Origin: Zea mays
Lineage: Eukaryota > Streptophyta > Magnoliopsida > Poales > Poaceae
Direction of reading: 5' to 3'
Length of the DNA stretch: 64,000 bases
NCBI RefSeq assembly: GCF_902167145.1
Contig: NC_050104.1
Location: 102,063,849 to 102,127,848, forward strand
The notes below the pieces were generated by a model that was not told the DNA's origin, made no database searches, and saw nothing but the letters and a program-made list of their open reading frames with translations. Below are positions 9,519 to 20,344 of the stretch, piece after piece (position 1 is the first letter of the stretch; every line of letters starts with the position of its first letter). Position numbers and translations under genes: made by a program.

Positions 9519-11714
9519 TTAAACTTTGGAAGGTGAAACCAACACAGCAGCCGCTCCTGATCCGAAGGTTCCCCAAGACCCATCGCAGAACACTGTCCAT
9601 GCTTTGGCATCTTTATTTGTTTCTTCCTCCTGAGCCCCTGGCGTCCAGTCAGCAATGAAGTCTGCTAACGCCTGGGACTGAATCGAAGATCTATGAACAT
9701 AATCAATACAAAATTCATTGAGCTCTGCAGCCCATTTTCCAATCCTTCCAGTAGCTTCTCGATTTCTCATAATATCCTTCAGAGGTTGTGAAGAAGGAAC
9801 AATTATGTTGTAAGCTTGAAAATAGTGCCGAAGCTTCCTGGAGGCCATCAAAACAGCATACAGTACCTTCTCCAATTCTGTATAATTTTTCTTTGATAAA
9901 CTAAGAACCTCGGATACGAAATATATTGGGGCCTGCCTCCTAACTTGACCTTCAAGCTTCTCCTGGACAAGTGCTGCACTTACCGCTGAGTGCGAGGCTG
10001 CCACATATAATAACAAAGGAGCCCCTGGCGTAGGTGGAGTTAATGTTGTTAGATCTATCAAATACTGCTTCAGCTCTTCGAAGGCTTTCTGCTGGATTGG
10101 TCCCCATTGAAAGACTTCGGCTGACTTCAGCACTTCGAAGAATGGTAAGTTTCTCTCTGCTGATCTGGATATGAATCTATTGAGAGATGCCAGCCTTCCT
10201 GTCAATCTTTGAGCCCCCTTTTTTGTACTTGGTGGTTCCATTCGAAGTATAGCTTCGATTTTACTTGGGTTGGCCTCAATTCCCTTTGTTGAAACTAGGC
10301 AACCAAGAAATTTCCCCTTCTTTACTCCGAAGACACATTTTTCTGGATTTAGCTTTAGACCAGCCTGTCTAAAATTAGCGAAGGTCTCCTGTAAATCAGC
10401 AATGTCGTTATCCTGCTTCGTGCTTTTTACAATGATATCATCAACATAAGTTAGTACATTCCTGCCTATCTGAGAATGGAGAACCTTTGCTGTCATTCTG
10501 CTGAAGCTTCCTCCAGCATTTTTAAGCCCCTCGGGCATCCGAAGGTAGCAATATGTTCCACTAGGGGTTATGAAGCTAGTTTTCGGTTCATCCTCCTTCT
10601 TCATCCAGATCTGATGATAGCCTGAATAGCAATCCAGCAAACTCATAAGCTCTGATGAAGCTGCTGCATCGACTAAAGAGTCTATCCTTGGCAATGGAAA
10701 CTCGTCCTTCGGACAGGCCTTATTGAGGTCAGTAAAGTCGATATACATTCTCCATTTACCATTGGCCTTCTTCACCATAACAGTGTTAGCCAACCATTCT
10801 GGGTATTTTACCTCTCTAATAACTCCAGCACTGAGGAGTCTTTTCACTTCATTCCGAGCACCTTCGGCCTTGTCATCAGACATCTTCCGAAGCCTTTGCT
10901 TCCTGGGTCTGAAGGATGGATCAACATTGAGTGAGTGCTCAATAACATCCCTGTTAACTCCGCAAAGATCATTAGCAGACCAAGCAAAAACATCTTTATT
11001 GTTGAACAAAAACCTTATCAAGGTTTTCTCCTGCTCTTCGGACAATTGAGATCCCAATAGCACCTTCTGCTCTGCTATATCCTCACATAAGAGCATGGGT
11101 TTCGGCTGGTCAGCCGAAGCAGCTTTTTCCCTTCTGAACTTGTATTGCTCACAAGCTTCAGTTCCATCTATATTATGGATTGCTTTTGAGTCTGTCCAAT
11201 TTCCTTCGGCCCTTCTGGCAGCTTCTTGACTTCCATGAATAGCAATGGGCCCTTGGTCCGAAGGTATCTTCATGCAAAGATAAGCTGGATGCAGAATTGC
11301 TTCGAAGGCATTAAGAGTACCACGACCAATGATCGCATTGTAAGGGTACTCCATGTCAACAATATCAAACATAACTTGTTCAGTCCTTGTGTTGTTGATG
11401 AATCCGAAGGCCACTGACATTGAGATTTTGCCGAGTGCTACAATCTGCCTTCCTCCGAAGCCGCAGAGGGGATGTGTGACATCAAGAATTTTATCTTCGG
11501 GCTCTTGCATCTGTCTGAAGGCCTTAGCAAATATGATATCAGCTGCACTACCTGTATCAACCAAAACATTGTGGACCAGAAATCCTTTGATAACACAAGA
11601 GATAACCATGGCATCGTTGTGTGGGTAATCCTTGAGTTGAAGGTCCTCTTGGGAGAAGGTAATAGGAATGTGAGACCATCTTGACTTGATGAAGGGTCCT
11701 TGCACCCCGACATG
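9519..11714 (-). pseudogene. Tat-like protease, reverse transcriptase and RNase H
   Basis: An uninterrupted frame of about 730 residues. Protease motif VLVDTGSAADIIF lies near residue 50. Reverse transcriptase follows, with WRMYIDFTDLNKACPKD, LDCYSGYHQI and the catalytic YVDD in LTYVDDIIVKS, then a gypsy RNase H (YVAASHSAVSAAL, KNYTELEKVLYAV). It ends inside a second RNase H (VFCDGSWGTFGSG) at TAA 9519. These enzymes would process the polyprotein and make the cDNA. The frame is continuous upstream with the gag stub, separated only by the TAG at 11715. No initiation codon of its own is convincing; expression was probably from the stub ATG by readthrough or in an intact relative. Confidence 0.92.
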
Positions 11715-11840
11715 CTATACCCTTCTCTGTGCTTCCTTCTTCTGCTTCTTGTTGGCTGGCTCTGAACATGAACCGCCTGTTATCGGGAGTACCAGCTTCG
11801 GAGCCGAAGCAGCTCCAGCTTGAATGTTGAACGAAGCCAT
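11715..11840 (-). pseudogene. Gag N-terminal stub, 41 codons
   Basis: ATG at 11840 lies 31 bp after the PBS and opens MASFNIQAGAASAPKLV, then a lysine-rich end (KKQKKEAQRR) and TAG at 11715-11717, in frame with pol. A usual Gag of several hundred residues with matrix, capsid and zinc-knuckle parts is absent. The stub joins directly to pre-protease sequence, so an internal deletion removed gag. The element could only move with Gag supplied by a relative. Confidence 0.7.
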
Positions 11841-11870
11841 CAGCTCAAAAAAGTGGAAGTGAGTTCACCG

Positions 11871-11884
11871 GAGGTGGGTGCCAA
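11871..11884 (-). other. Primer binding site of the Tat-like element
   Basis: Minus-strand TTGGCACCCACCTC directly follows the 5' LTR. It differs from the initiator-Met type used by the other elements here. TGGCACCCACC sites are common in grass gypsy elements. Confidence 0.75.
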
Positions 11885-12497
11885 TGTTGGGGACTTGTTC
11901 TCAAGTGCTATGAATTAAGAACAAGGCAACATAAAATGTTAAATGTTAATGTCCTTCGTCCGCTGAAGCATTATCTCCTTAAGGATTTAATGAACTTCGG
12001 ACGAAGGTTATGACGAGACAATTACGAAGGTTGAATCTTCGTAATTAAACTCCCAAAGATTATATAAAGTAATGCGAGATATAAAGCATTAAAGACAAGT
12101 AAATTAAAACAACATCATTGTTATATATTAAATAAACTTGATGTATTCAAATATTAGATACATTTATACCTCTGCCTTGGCAAAGAATAATTTCCGAGTG
12201 ATGCGATTGCAATTACAGGAATGCGTGAACAGTAAAGGAATACTGTTCACTATTTATAGGCACAGGACACAGCCTGTGAGGAATTACAATCATGCCCCTC
12301 ATAAAAGTTTACAACATTGACTCAGACCTTTATGGACTAAAAGGTCATTCTATCTTTAAGTCGGTTCGACCCTTCATCTTCGGATATGTTGTAATACCGA
12401 AGCTTCATGAATGGTACATTCGGCGTCACATACGAGCAGCTTCAGCCGAAGCTGTCTCTTTCTGCAGGACCTTCGGCGACGAAGCATGGTCCCAACA
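11885..12497 (-). repeat. 5' LTR of the Tat-like gypsy element
   Basis: 613 bp, near-identical to 2839-3451. The minus-strand TATA box TATAAATA at 12251-12258 should drive the element RNA leftward through pol. Confidence 0.93.
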
Positions 12498-13859
12498 ACC
12501 TCATTCTCAGTTTGCACCCCCTTTCTGAATTTGTGTCTCTTTGTTCTTGTATTCTTCCCTCTTCTTGTTTTGTGATCTAATGAAGAACCATTGAGTTCTT
12601 GTGTAAAGATTTGGTTTAGGGATTGATTGGTGGTGTGTTGCACTTCTCGGATCACTGCATACACTCAGTTGTTGCAGTTTTTGGCCGTGGTTTGAGAAGA
12701 ACCCAGTTTAAACTCGAAATACAAAATCCCAATCAAAATGGGATTTTCAATATGCGCTTTGTTTTCTGTGTTGCTCGGGTAGATACTTCACTAGTAGATA
12801 TCTTTCTCCCCACACTAACTTTCTGCAAAGTTTGAGATCTTTTTGAGCAGTTTTTAGTGCCCGACACTACTGCCCCTATGCGTGATACTGCTGAAGCTCA
12901 GGTCCACATTATTGCTCTCTCTTCCCTACGTTTTCGGCTCTAAAATTTTACAGGGAGTTGGGTTAATCTGCTTCCAGATTTTTGGTGTGTTCAAATGGCA
13001 CTGGTTTGAAATACACAATGATGTAGTTCTTTGTGAGTCCCTTGAGGTTTCAGGGTAAGTTTGGAAATCATGTCACAAGTGTTGTTCTCACAAGTTCAGA
13101 ATTTTGTAGTCCATTCACCCACCTCTGGTTGCCTCACCGGTCCTTTACCAAGGCCCTATGGCTAGCACCTAGCTCGCCGCCATCACCCTTCTCTACACCC
13201 TTCCTGACCTAGCCTAGCCATAGCATGGCTCAAGCCCCTATACACCTTCCCCTAGGCTGTTGTGCCCTGCTACCATGGATCCCTAGATGGACGTAGGCCG
13301 TAGTTGCTGCCCAACCTGATGCCCTAATCGACCTTGCTACACCCCCTTGACAAGGCACCAGGTGGCTTAGGTCAACCCCTAGGTGACTTAGGCCAACCAA
13401 TAGACTTCCCTAGTCTATGGTAGAGGACAAAAGAAAAGAAAGGTATGGCTAGCTAGTAGGGGAAAAAGAAAAAAAGAGGAAATGTTGAACCACCAAGAAT
13501 CAAACGCATGACCTAATGTTACAAACACTAAATCTTAACCATCGCACCATGTATGACTAAGTGTTTATAATGGAAGATATGCTCTTTTTAAAATTTTAGG
13601 TATGGCTAGTGCCATACTCCGCCACTGTCCCTAATTGGCCACCGACAAGCCATGGTCGACCACCACCCTATGCTCGCCAATGTCACTTTGGTAGTCATAG
13701 AGATTGCAATGTTGTTTAATGTTTTGTGGAAGACGATAGTGAATGTGAGAGTCATAATTGTAATGTTGTTTAATTTTTTGTTTCCAAATTGAAAAAATTC
13801 TTATTATGTCCTTCTCACATCCTTTAGGAAATTCTCAGTGTTGGTAAGTTTAAGAAGAA
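12498..13859. other. Unclassified sequence between two transposons
   Basis: No gene recognised. The first few hundred bases may continue the copia leader or LTR interrupted at 2839, but there is no duplicated target to prove it. 13140-13420 is a C-rich stretch with short repeated CCTAGG/TAGGCC-like words. 13480-13550 has a faint tRNA-like word order that does not fold into a tRNA by eye. Two similar 25-bp pieces (ATTGCAATGTTGTTTAA and ATTGTAATGTTGTTTAA) lie near 13700-13785. Confidence 0.3.
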
Positions 13860-13881
13860 GCCTTTGAAAAATTAATATGAC

Positions 13882-14380
13882 TTGAAGGTAATGTTTGGTA
13901 GCATCATTTACAAGGAACAAGATAATTGGAATCCTATGAATTCAAACCCAACCATACCCATACATGATGATACTCCGTTTGATGCCATAGAGATTCAGGA
14001 CTATCCCATGGATTACAACAATTCTTTTGACAATGGTGATGAGGTCAACAAGTTTACTCCTATAAAAATGCTAAGCATCAGACTCATGTTATTCTTTGAC
14101 AAGCTTACCAAGAAATCTAAGTGAAGCATGACACTTGTTATTCAACGACACATCTCAAAGATTTTTAAGTCTGCTTCCTCTTTTATGTCCAGTAAGCATG
14201 TTAGGATCATCATTGAGTAAGTCATGGAACATATTATTGCATGTGGCACTTGATCAATACCGATGAGCATTTTGTGGCAACAGATTTATTTGTCAAGAGA
14301 GACCAAACGAAAATATTGATGACTGTCCTTATCGATTAGAGGCTCATTTGGCTTAGGAGGAAGTATAATGTCATGTATGG
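13882..14380 (+). pseudogene. PIF/Harbinger ORF1 (Myb/SANT-like DNA-binding) remnant
   Basis: An N-terminal part reads DNWNPMNSNPTIPIHDD. The conserved C-terminal block near 14261-14370 reads TDEHFVATDLFVKRDQ, then RLIWLRRKYN after an in-frame TAG near 14337. This matches the tail of the ORF1 proteins that accompany PIF transposases in grasses and bind DNA to help transposition. Stops and at least one frameshift lie between the two blocks. The family assignment rests on remembered motif patterns. Confidence 0.6.
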
Positions 14381-14435
14381 AGAAAAGTGAAAGATGTGAT
14401 TTCATTTAGGGATATTATCGTTATTTATTGTGAAC

Positions 14436-14596
14436 TTTTGGACATGTCGTCGTTATTTTTATGATCTTTTTAGCACGTTGCCATAATTTTTATGGTCTTT
14501 TGAACATATTGGCGTCATTTATTATGGTTATTTGAACATGTTATCATCATTTATTATTATCAGTTGAACATGTAGTCATTATTTATTTTGCTTATG
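14436..14596. repeat. Degenerate tandem repeat of about 32 bp in an intron-like spacer
   Basis: About five units of the form TTTTGAACATGT..TCATTTATTATGGTTA lie between the ORF1 remnant and a splice-acceptor-like TTTGTTGCAG directly before the transposase ATG at 14618. Confidence 0.6.
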
Positions 14597-14617
14597 TGAT
14601 CATGCCATTTGTTGCAG

Positions 14618-15620
14618 ATGTCTAGCAATGAGAGTGACATGTTTTTTAAATAACCTTAGGTGACGCTATACTTGCCCAAATATATTATGACATGCACCTA
14701 GATAAAAAACCCACCAAGGATGTCAAGAACTAGTGGGATGAGGTTTTTGCTAAAGACATGGTGCACTCTGGGGGAATGTCATAGTCAACTTCATATGTGC
14801 AATGAAATATTTTTTGATATCCATGGTTCATTGTTAGAGAGGTGTGTACCACGACCATCCTTGTATATGACTATTTATGAGAACCTTGGCATGTTTTTGT
14901 TTACATGTGTTGGAAGTGAGTCAACCTGGAAAGTTCAAAATCATTTCAAGCATTCGAGTGAGACAATTACTAGGAAAATTGATGATGTACTTAATTGTAT
15001 AAGGGCCATGGCAAAGGATTTTATTATACCTAAGGACCTTATTTTTTCGTACAATTCATAAGAGAATAAGAGATGATAGACAAGTGTATCCACATTTCAA
15101 GGATTGCATTTGTGCTCTAGATGATACACATTCTAGTCTCTCTTCAACCAAATGAAGGAGTTAGGTATATTGAGAAAACAAGGATAATCACTCAAAATAT
15201 CTTGGTAGTTTGTGATTTGATATGAGGTTTGCATATGTATCCATGGACCAATCGACATTTATGCATGATATGATTGTGCTATACAATACAATTAATATGG
15301 ACACAAAAATCCTCTCAAGTCCTCTGCAAGGTAAAATGAATAAATAATTATGTACTCGGTGTCTTTTGTCATCATAGCAAATGCTATTTTTAACATGTGT
15401 AGATAAATACTATGTTGTTGATGCCGGATATTCTAATCGGTCTAGCTATCTAGCTCCTTACAATGGTAAAAGATAACACATATCAGATTGACATACATGT
15501 ATGGAACAAAAAACATCATCCGAAAATTTCAATCACATTCACTCTTCTATTCGAAATATTATTGAGAGGTCTATGTGGAAACAAAAAAATTATTGTTTCT
15601 TGTATGGTCTTTCATAAATC
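14618..15620 (+). pseudogene. PIF/Harbinger DDE transposase remnant
   Basis: ATG at 14618 (MSSNESDMFF) follows an acceptor-like TTTGTTGCAG. The open part 14720-15061 carries YENLGMFLFTC, ESTWKVQNHFKHSSETI and RKIDDVLNCI, the helix-turn-helix part of HARBI1-like transposases. It is followed by YPHFKDCICALDDTH (first catalytic Asp region, about 15085-15130), a degraded LVVCDFDMRFAYVS, then YYVVDAGYSNRSSYLAPY (second Asp region, about 15410-15465) and NIIERSMW near 15555. Frameshifts and stops separate these, so it is dead. It would have cut and pasted the transposon. Confidence 0.75.
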
Positions 15621-15960
15621 ATATTTTTATTTGTGAGCATGATAGAGGATTTGAACTCTGCTTGTTTCGATCATGATCTCAACTTTATACAACAATACGC
15701 AAAAGGTATAACCGATATGCAATCACATCAAATGACACTACTATAGAAACTAATGCCGCCACAATTCTTGCTTATGCTTGGAATTAGCATGTAATTAAAA
15801 AAACTAGCCTTCATTTAATTTTTAGTTATCTTTATTTATGGACAATCATAATAGTACTGAGACATTGTCATAAATATATATTAATTATTTATGTATCTTG
15901 TATGATAATATTAAATGCTCATGAGTATTTGTGTGAAAAATATTGCATTTTAAAAGTCAT

Positions 15961-16570
15961 TTTTGAATAAATATCAACAAAACATGTGCCCAACGTAAAA
16001 CTAGATATATCAAACAACCCAAAGGGCAAAACAAGTCATTCCAACCAAATCTCTGTTTCATGGATCTGAACTTCTGAAGCTCCTGTGCATCCGAACAATT
16101 CACTAAGATCCAAATTCACTAGTGGGCGCTCTATGGTGAATAATAGATTCAGATTCACCTTTTCATAAATATCAATATAACATATGTACCGTATAAAAAA
16201 TAGATATACTCCATCCATTCAAATTTCTAATTTGTTTGTCTTTTTAATCCTAGATTTGATCAGCTCGTCTTATTATAAATTTTTAATGTAACATTGTTTA
16301 GCATATAATATTAATATACTTTAAGGACGACTATGAATTTTTTTTATTTTTTCTAAAACAATGAATAAGATGAGCGAGTCAAACCTGATACAAAAGTTAA
16401 ACGAATTATAAATTAAAACAAAAGGATTATCAAATAACCCAAGGGGTAAAATAGGCCATTCTAGTCACAAACTCAATTTCATTGAGCTACTATGTATCCA
16501 ATCAGTTTATTAGCGGATCCAGATTCACTAGTGAATGTCTTGATCTAAATTTAGCTTTTAAAGGGGGAGC
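15961..16570. repeat. Diverged 199-bp tandem duplication split by a MITE
   Basis: Copy 1 (about 15961-16160) and copy 2 (16160-16208 plus 16430-16570) align along their length: AAATATCAA with ACATGTGCC/ACATATGTACC, TCAAACAACCCAAAGGG/TCAAATAACCCAAGGGG, GATCCAAATTCACTAGTG/GATCCAGATTCACTAGTG. The offset is 198 before the MITE and 420 after it, which is 199 once the MITE and one TA are removed. Confidence 0.8.
16209..16427. mobile_element. Stowaway-like MITE (Tc1/mariner derivative)
   Basis: 219 bp, non-coding, flanked by TA at 16207-16208 and 16428-16429. The ends are diverged inverted repeats: CTCCATCCATTCAAATTT on the left against the reverse complement of the right, ATCCTTTTGTTTTAATTT. The empty site is visible in the first copy of the surrounding duplication, as AGATATATCAAA. 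Confidence 0.8.
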
Positions 16571-16577
16571 TGCCTTA

Positions 16578-16703
16578 GGCCTTGTTCGTTTCTATCGGAT
16601 TGCACCCGGAATCGTTCTAGCTAATCAAAGTTTATATAAATTAGAGAAGCAATCCGGTTAGAAATCGTTCCGACCCACCAATCTGACACAAACGAACAAG
16701 ACC
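16578..16703. mobile_element. 126-bp MITE with GGCCTTGTTCGTTT ends (Tourist/PIF type)
   Basis: Inverted termini GGCCTTGTTCGTTT and, on the other strand, GGTCTTGTTCGTTT agree at about 22 of 26 positions. TTA is duplicated at 16575-16577 and 16704-16706, the target size and sequence of PIF/Harbinger-derived MITEs. It sits about 880 bp before the host gene ATG. Confidence 0.9.
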
Positions 16704-17583
16704 TTAAATAGGCTATAAAGCGGGCAATTTGTGCAAGTGCTCTCACGCGTCGCTGTCCCCTAGATATAAAAAAGACCGGCCAAATAAAAACATCGTCATT
16801 GCCTGCCTCACGGCGATCTTGGAACAGCGGCCACGATTCCGCCGGAGGTAATGCTGAAGGGGGCCTCCTGAGTTCTTTTTATTATGGCGGGCCGTTCTGC
16901 GCTCTGAATGGATTCGTGGATTTGATTTTGCCACTGTTTTAGAAGAGAGACAGAGAGTATCAGAAGCCACGACGAAAGGCAAGTATCCCGAACTGACAGC
17001 GACTAAAACCTCTAATAAAATGCGCAATGATCTCTGCCGTCAGCACGGCGTGTGCCAGCGTGCCACGTACGCGCACGCCGGCAGAAGAGCTGGAGAACGC
17101 GCGCGCGCGCGCCGGGTGGCTGGCTCTTCTTAGTTTTACCGCCACTTCCGGCCGTATTACTCTGCCACCAGCGACCCGGATCAAGTATTCAAATGGTAGC
17201 TTCGTACTGAAAGCGTTGGCCATGATCGATGGCATCCGGTCCTGCCGACCCCGGATGAATTCGCGATCAAGCAAACGCACCGCGCGCGCCGAGTAAGCAT
17301 AGCCGCCGGCCCCGCTCGGGAGCTAGCACTGGTGCTGCGCGCCGTGTCCGCGCCCGCGTGCGCTGCAGTGCTCCCTACTCTGTTCTTGATAAGACGATCA
17401 CGACAACACGTCGCGCCCTAAAGCAGCAGCCGCCCTAGCCGGCTAGTCTCACATCGACGCCGCGACGGGAGTGGATTGGACTCTTCTTCTCCTCCTTCTT
17501 CTTCCTCTTGCCGTTTCTTCCACTCCTTGGCTCGGGTCCGCGGGATCGCCGTGCCCCTGCGGCTTCTTTCGGCCCCGGACGGG
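16704..17583 (+). promoter_or_regulatory. Promoter and 5' UTR region of the SHOU4-like gene
   Basis: GC content rises toward the gene. A TATATAAAA-poor but AT-rich word, GATATAAAAAAG, occurs at about 16763, too far to be a sure core promoter. A perfect CG run lies at 17098-17112, and a pyrimidine-rich TCTTCTTCTCC stretch, typical of plant leaders, lies at about 17480-17512. The transcription start cannot be fixed. ATGs at 17471, 17476 and 17508 precede the chosen start. Confidence 0.45.
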
Positions 17584-19921
17584 ATGCACCAGATCGGGAG
17601 CGGCATGTACGTGTCCGGCCCCGCGCCGGACAGGAAGCGGGAGCGGCGGCTGTCGTCGGGGTCGGCCGCCACGCCGCCGTACACGGGCGGGGACGTGGCG
17701 CGCTCGGGCGAGCTCGGCCGGATGTTCGACATCGCCGCGTCGCAGTCGCAGGCGCCGTCGCCGGCCTCCTCGCGCCGCAGCTCCGGCCCGCTGCCCCGGC
17801 CCTCGCCGTCGCCGGCGTCGGGACCGCTGTCGCAGCTCTCGCACCCGGGGCTCCTGGTCGGGCCGTCCCCGTCCCCCGCGCCCTCTCCGTCGCCGGCGGT
17901 CGGGTCGTCGAGGAAGGGGAGCGGCAGGAGGCGCGGCGCCGGGAACGAGGCGGGCGCGGCCGTGGCGGCGCGCGGGACGGCGAGGCTCGGCGTCCCGTTC
18001 GCGTGCTACGTGCTGGTGGCCGTGGCGGCCGCGGCCGCCGTCGGCGCCGGGGCCTTCTGCCTCGTGTCGTGGCGCCGGTGGGAGGTCCTCGCCGCGGCGG
18101 GCGGCGCGGTGGCCGCCGTCGCGGCGGTGTTCGCGTCGAACGCGTGCCGGACGGCGGCCGAGGCGGAGAGGTTCTTCCGCCGGTTCCCCGATACGGTGTT
18201 CGACGACCACGGCGGGGACATGCCCATCGGCGAGCTCGTCAAGATCACCGGGGTGAGCTCTGCTTCAGTCAATCTCCGCTGAAACCAATCAGCTATTGCC
18301 TTCCATCTTTGCTTCAATGTTACCAAATCCATTACCTGACGTACGATTCTGCCGTCGCTAACAATTGCATCGGTATTCTCCCAGTCTATGCATGCATGAC
18401 AAGTAAAAAATTGATGAGTTTCATGCATGGTCAATGGTCTCCAAGCTACCAAACCACTTTTGCTTAGGCCAAAGCAATGCATGCGTTGCTTAACTTGTTA
18501 TTATCGCTTCACCAAAGCAGTAGCGAGAAACTCTAATCTGCTCAAGTATATTTGGAATGCTCTGTTCTTACGTGACCGGCTTCCTGCAGCAAGTTACCTG
18601 CGGTCGCCGCCCCCTGGGTGCCAATTTCCACGACGCCGCCAGGTGCGTGCTCACGTCCGTTCAGCTGTTCGAGCGCCGTCGATGGGGCTGGTGCTGCAGC
18701 CGTCGGCGGTGGCGGCTGAGACACTCTGAGGTCAACTCTCGTTATTACTGCCACCTGAATACCTGATGGATACGGTTTCGCAGTCGAAGTGATGTGGGCA
18801 CTGAAGGATGCATGGCTGTTGTGTTTCTCTGGCAGGCACGGGTGACGAACTTCTACATCTCTGACAGGAACTCGGGCAAGAGATTCTACGTTCGTGCTGG
18901 TGAGAGCGCCTTGATCACTCCTATGATCAAACAGAAAACAATCAGCTTTGACGGCGACAAGAAGGACGCTTCACAAAACTTGAAGAGATTGTTGGCAACC
19001 AACGAGTTGTCGTGCAATGGAGATTTGACTGTTAAAGAAGGGTATGATCTTTCACACAAATTTAGGTCAAGAAATTGACAACACGGTATACCATGCAAAC
19101 TATATTAATATCTCTTTATTTCACGTGCTGCTAGTAAGCTTATAAGTGCATAAGTATGTAGCAGTACACAACACACAAATTTAGGTGAAGGAATTGAAAA
19201 GTAAACCTTGTTAATCTCTATTAATTGAAAAGTAAACCGTCTTGCTAATTTTTCCTCTATTGCATTTATGTCCTGCAAGTAGTCTTCATCATTTGGAGCA
19301 GTGGAAGTTTGCATGTGTCGTGACAATGAGTGACGTCAGTGATAAAAAGCTTCCTCTCTGACAATTTTAAGAATTACATATGAGAAACACATAAATTCTA
19401 TTCGGGTGCATGTGTAGAAAGAAATAAAAATAATTTCCTCAAATATCCTACTGAACTTTGCACAATGATTTGTAATTATTTCAAATTAATTAGTCCACTC
19501 TCTCCAATTTCCATGGTTCTCTATAACTTGCAACCTAGTAGAGGGAAGGCAAATTTATAGATCAGAGAAGTCGACCTGTATAAACGTCATAGTAATGATG
19601 TGCCACTGGCTAATTTTGAGGCAAACACAAGAAAGTTATGCTATTTACTTTTTCTCCAAAATGATAATTGCATTGCCTTCACGGTTAAAGCACCATTATT
19701 CACTTGAGACTGCAACAAAATTTGTCAGGTTAATCAGAGAAGGGGACACAGCAAGTGTGATAGGCATCCTGAAGAAACACCATGCCTGTGACATCGTGGA
19801 TGCACCGGCCGGTGTGGTCACCACCGGTTGCCAGCTGATCCGGTGCATGTTCCCCGTCTTCGTTGAAGGGCTCATACTGATCGGAGATGAAGACCCTGAC
19901 GAGGCTGTATATATGGTCTGA
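17584..19921 (+). CDS. SHOU4-like membrane protein, four exons, 402 aa
   Basis: Related to Arabidopsis SHOU4/SHOU4L (At1g78880/At1g16860), plasma-membrane proteins that restrain cellulose synthase delivery. Exons 17584-18252, 18590-18730, 18836-19041 and 19729-19921 all use GT-AG and sum to 1209 nt. The start MHQIGSGMYVSG matches the family N-terminus, so it is preferred over the in-frame ATG 36 codons upstream. PPYTGGDVARSGELGRMFDI is the family signature (residues about 35-60), then a Ser/Pro-rich disordered stretch. Two membrane segments lie at about residues 137-160 and 166-186. The C-terminal domain carries GDMPIGELVKITG, VTCGRRPLG, ARVTNFYISD and REGDTASVIG. It is shorter than the Arabidopsis protein, about 470 aa. 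No stop or frameshift is visible. It is the only gene here that looks under selection. Confidence 0.88.
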
Positions 19922-20344
19922 ACTATAGATACATATACATGCATATTCATACACTAATGTACTAGAATTCACGCCCTGCTGTCTATCACGGAAGAGGAGT
20001 TTTAGTATCTTCCATGGGTTTCTGATAAAAGGGATTTACTACTTACGTAGCTGATGGAGACGGAATGATGTAAATTAAAGTGGTATTTGTAGGTTGTCAG
20101 TAGCTTAGCTGTATTATTTTTGGGTCTCTTTACAAGAGGACTGCTCATTTGTTTGTTGGCTAAGACTTGATGTTTATGTGCCCGGTTTCTTTTGAAGTTT
20201 GGAATGATCAGTTTTTGTTTGTTGCAACTATTGTTTTTTCCTGATTTGAAACAGGGTGGAGCCTTTTCATTCTTGCAAAGTGTTTGTCGCTCTGAACAAT
20301 GCATTCTTAGAGAAAGTTTCTCAAAATAGAGAAAAGTAAACAAA
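19922..20344 (+). other. 3' UTR and flank of the SHOU4-like gene
   Basis: AT-rich, no ORF. No clear AATAAA signal is seen, so the end of the transcript is not fixed. Copia-derived coding sequence starts within about 430 bp of the stop codon. Confidence 0.4.

Larger units (their letters stand above)
2839..12497 (-). mobile_element. Tat/Grande-like Ty3/gypsy element lacking gag, with an antisense gene
   Basis: Two 613-bp LTRs bound an internal region that reads, on the minus strand: PBS, a 41-codon gag stub, protease-RT-RNase H, a second RNase H, integrase, a 64-bp tandem repeat, then a gene on the opposite strand, a PPT and the 3' LTR. Protease-RT-RNH-IN order is gypsy. A second RNase H and an antisense ORF between integrase and the 3' LTR are known traits of the Tat lineage (Grande, Retand and relatives). 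I see only two substitutions between the LTRs, so the insertion is young. Expected 5-bp flanking repeats are not found; left tgacc and right acctc share only ACC. Confidence 0.85.
13860..15800 (+). mobile_element. Decayed PIF/Harbinger DNA transposon
   Basis: Carries recognisable remains of both genes of the superfamily, a Myb/SANT-like ORF1 protein and a DDE transposase, in the same orientation. Terminal inverted repeats and the 3-bp target duplication were not located, so the ends are approximate. Confidence 0.7.

Noticed and set aside
13480..13560. tRNA-like stretch
   Set aside because: Some words resemble the 3' half of a tRNA in reverse, but no acceptor pairing or D-arm could be built.
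17471..18467. Other long plus-strand frames over exon 1 (17471-18256 and 17508-18467) and a minus-strand frame 17449-18210
   Set aside because: They are Arg/Pro/Ala-rich shadows caused by very high GC. The 17471 frame opens with a signal-peptide-like leucine run but has no family match, while the 17584 frame carries the conserved SHOU4 motifs and splices cleanly.
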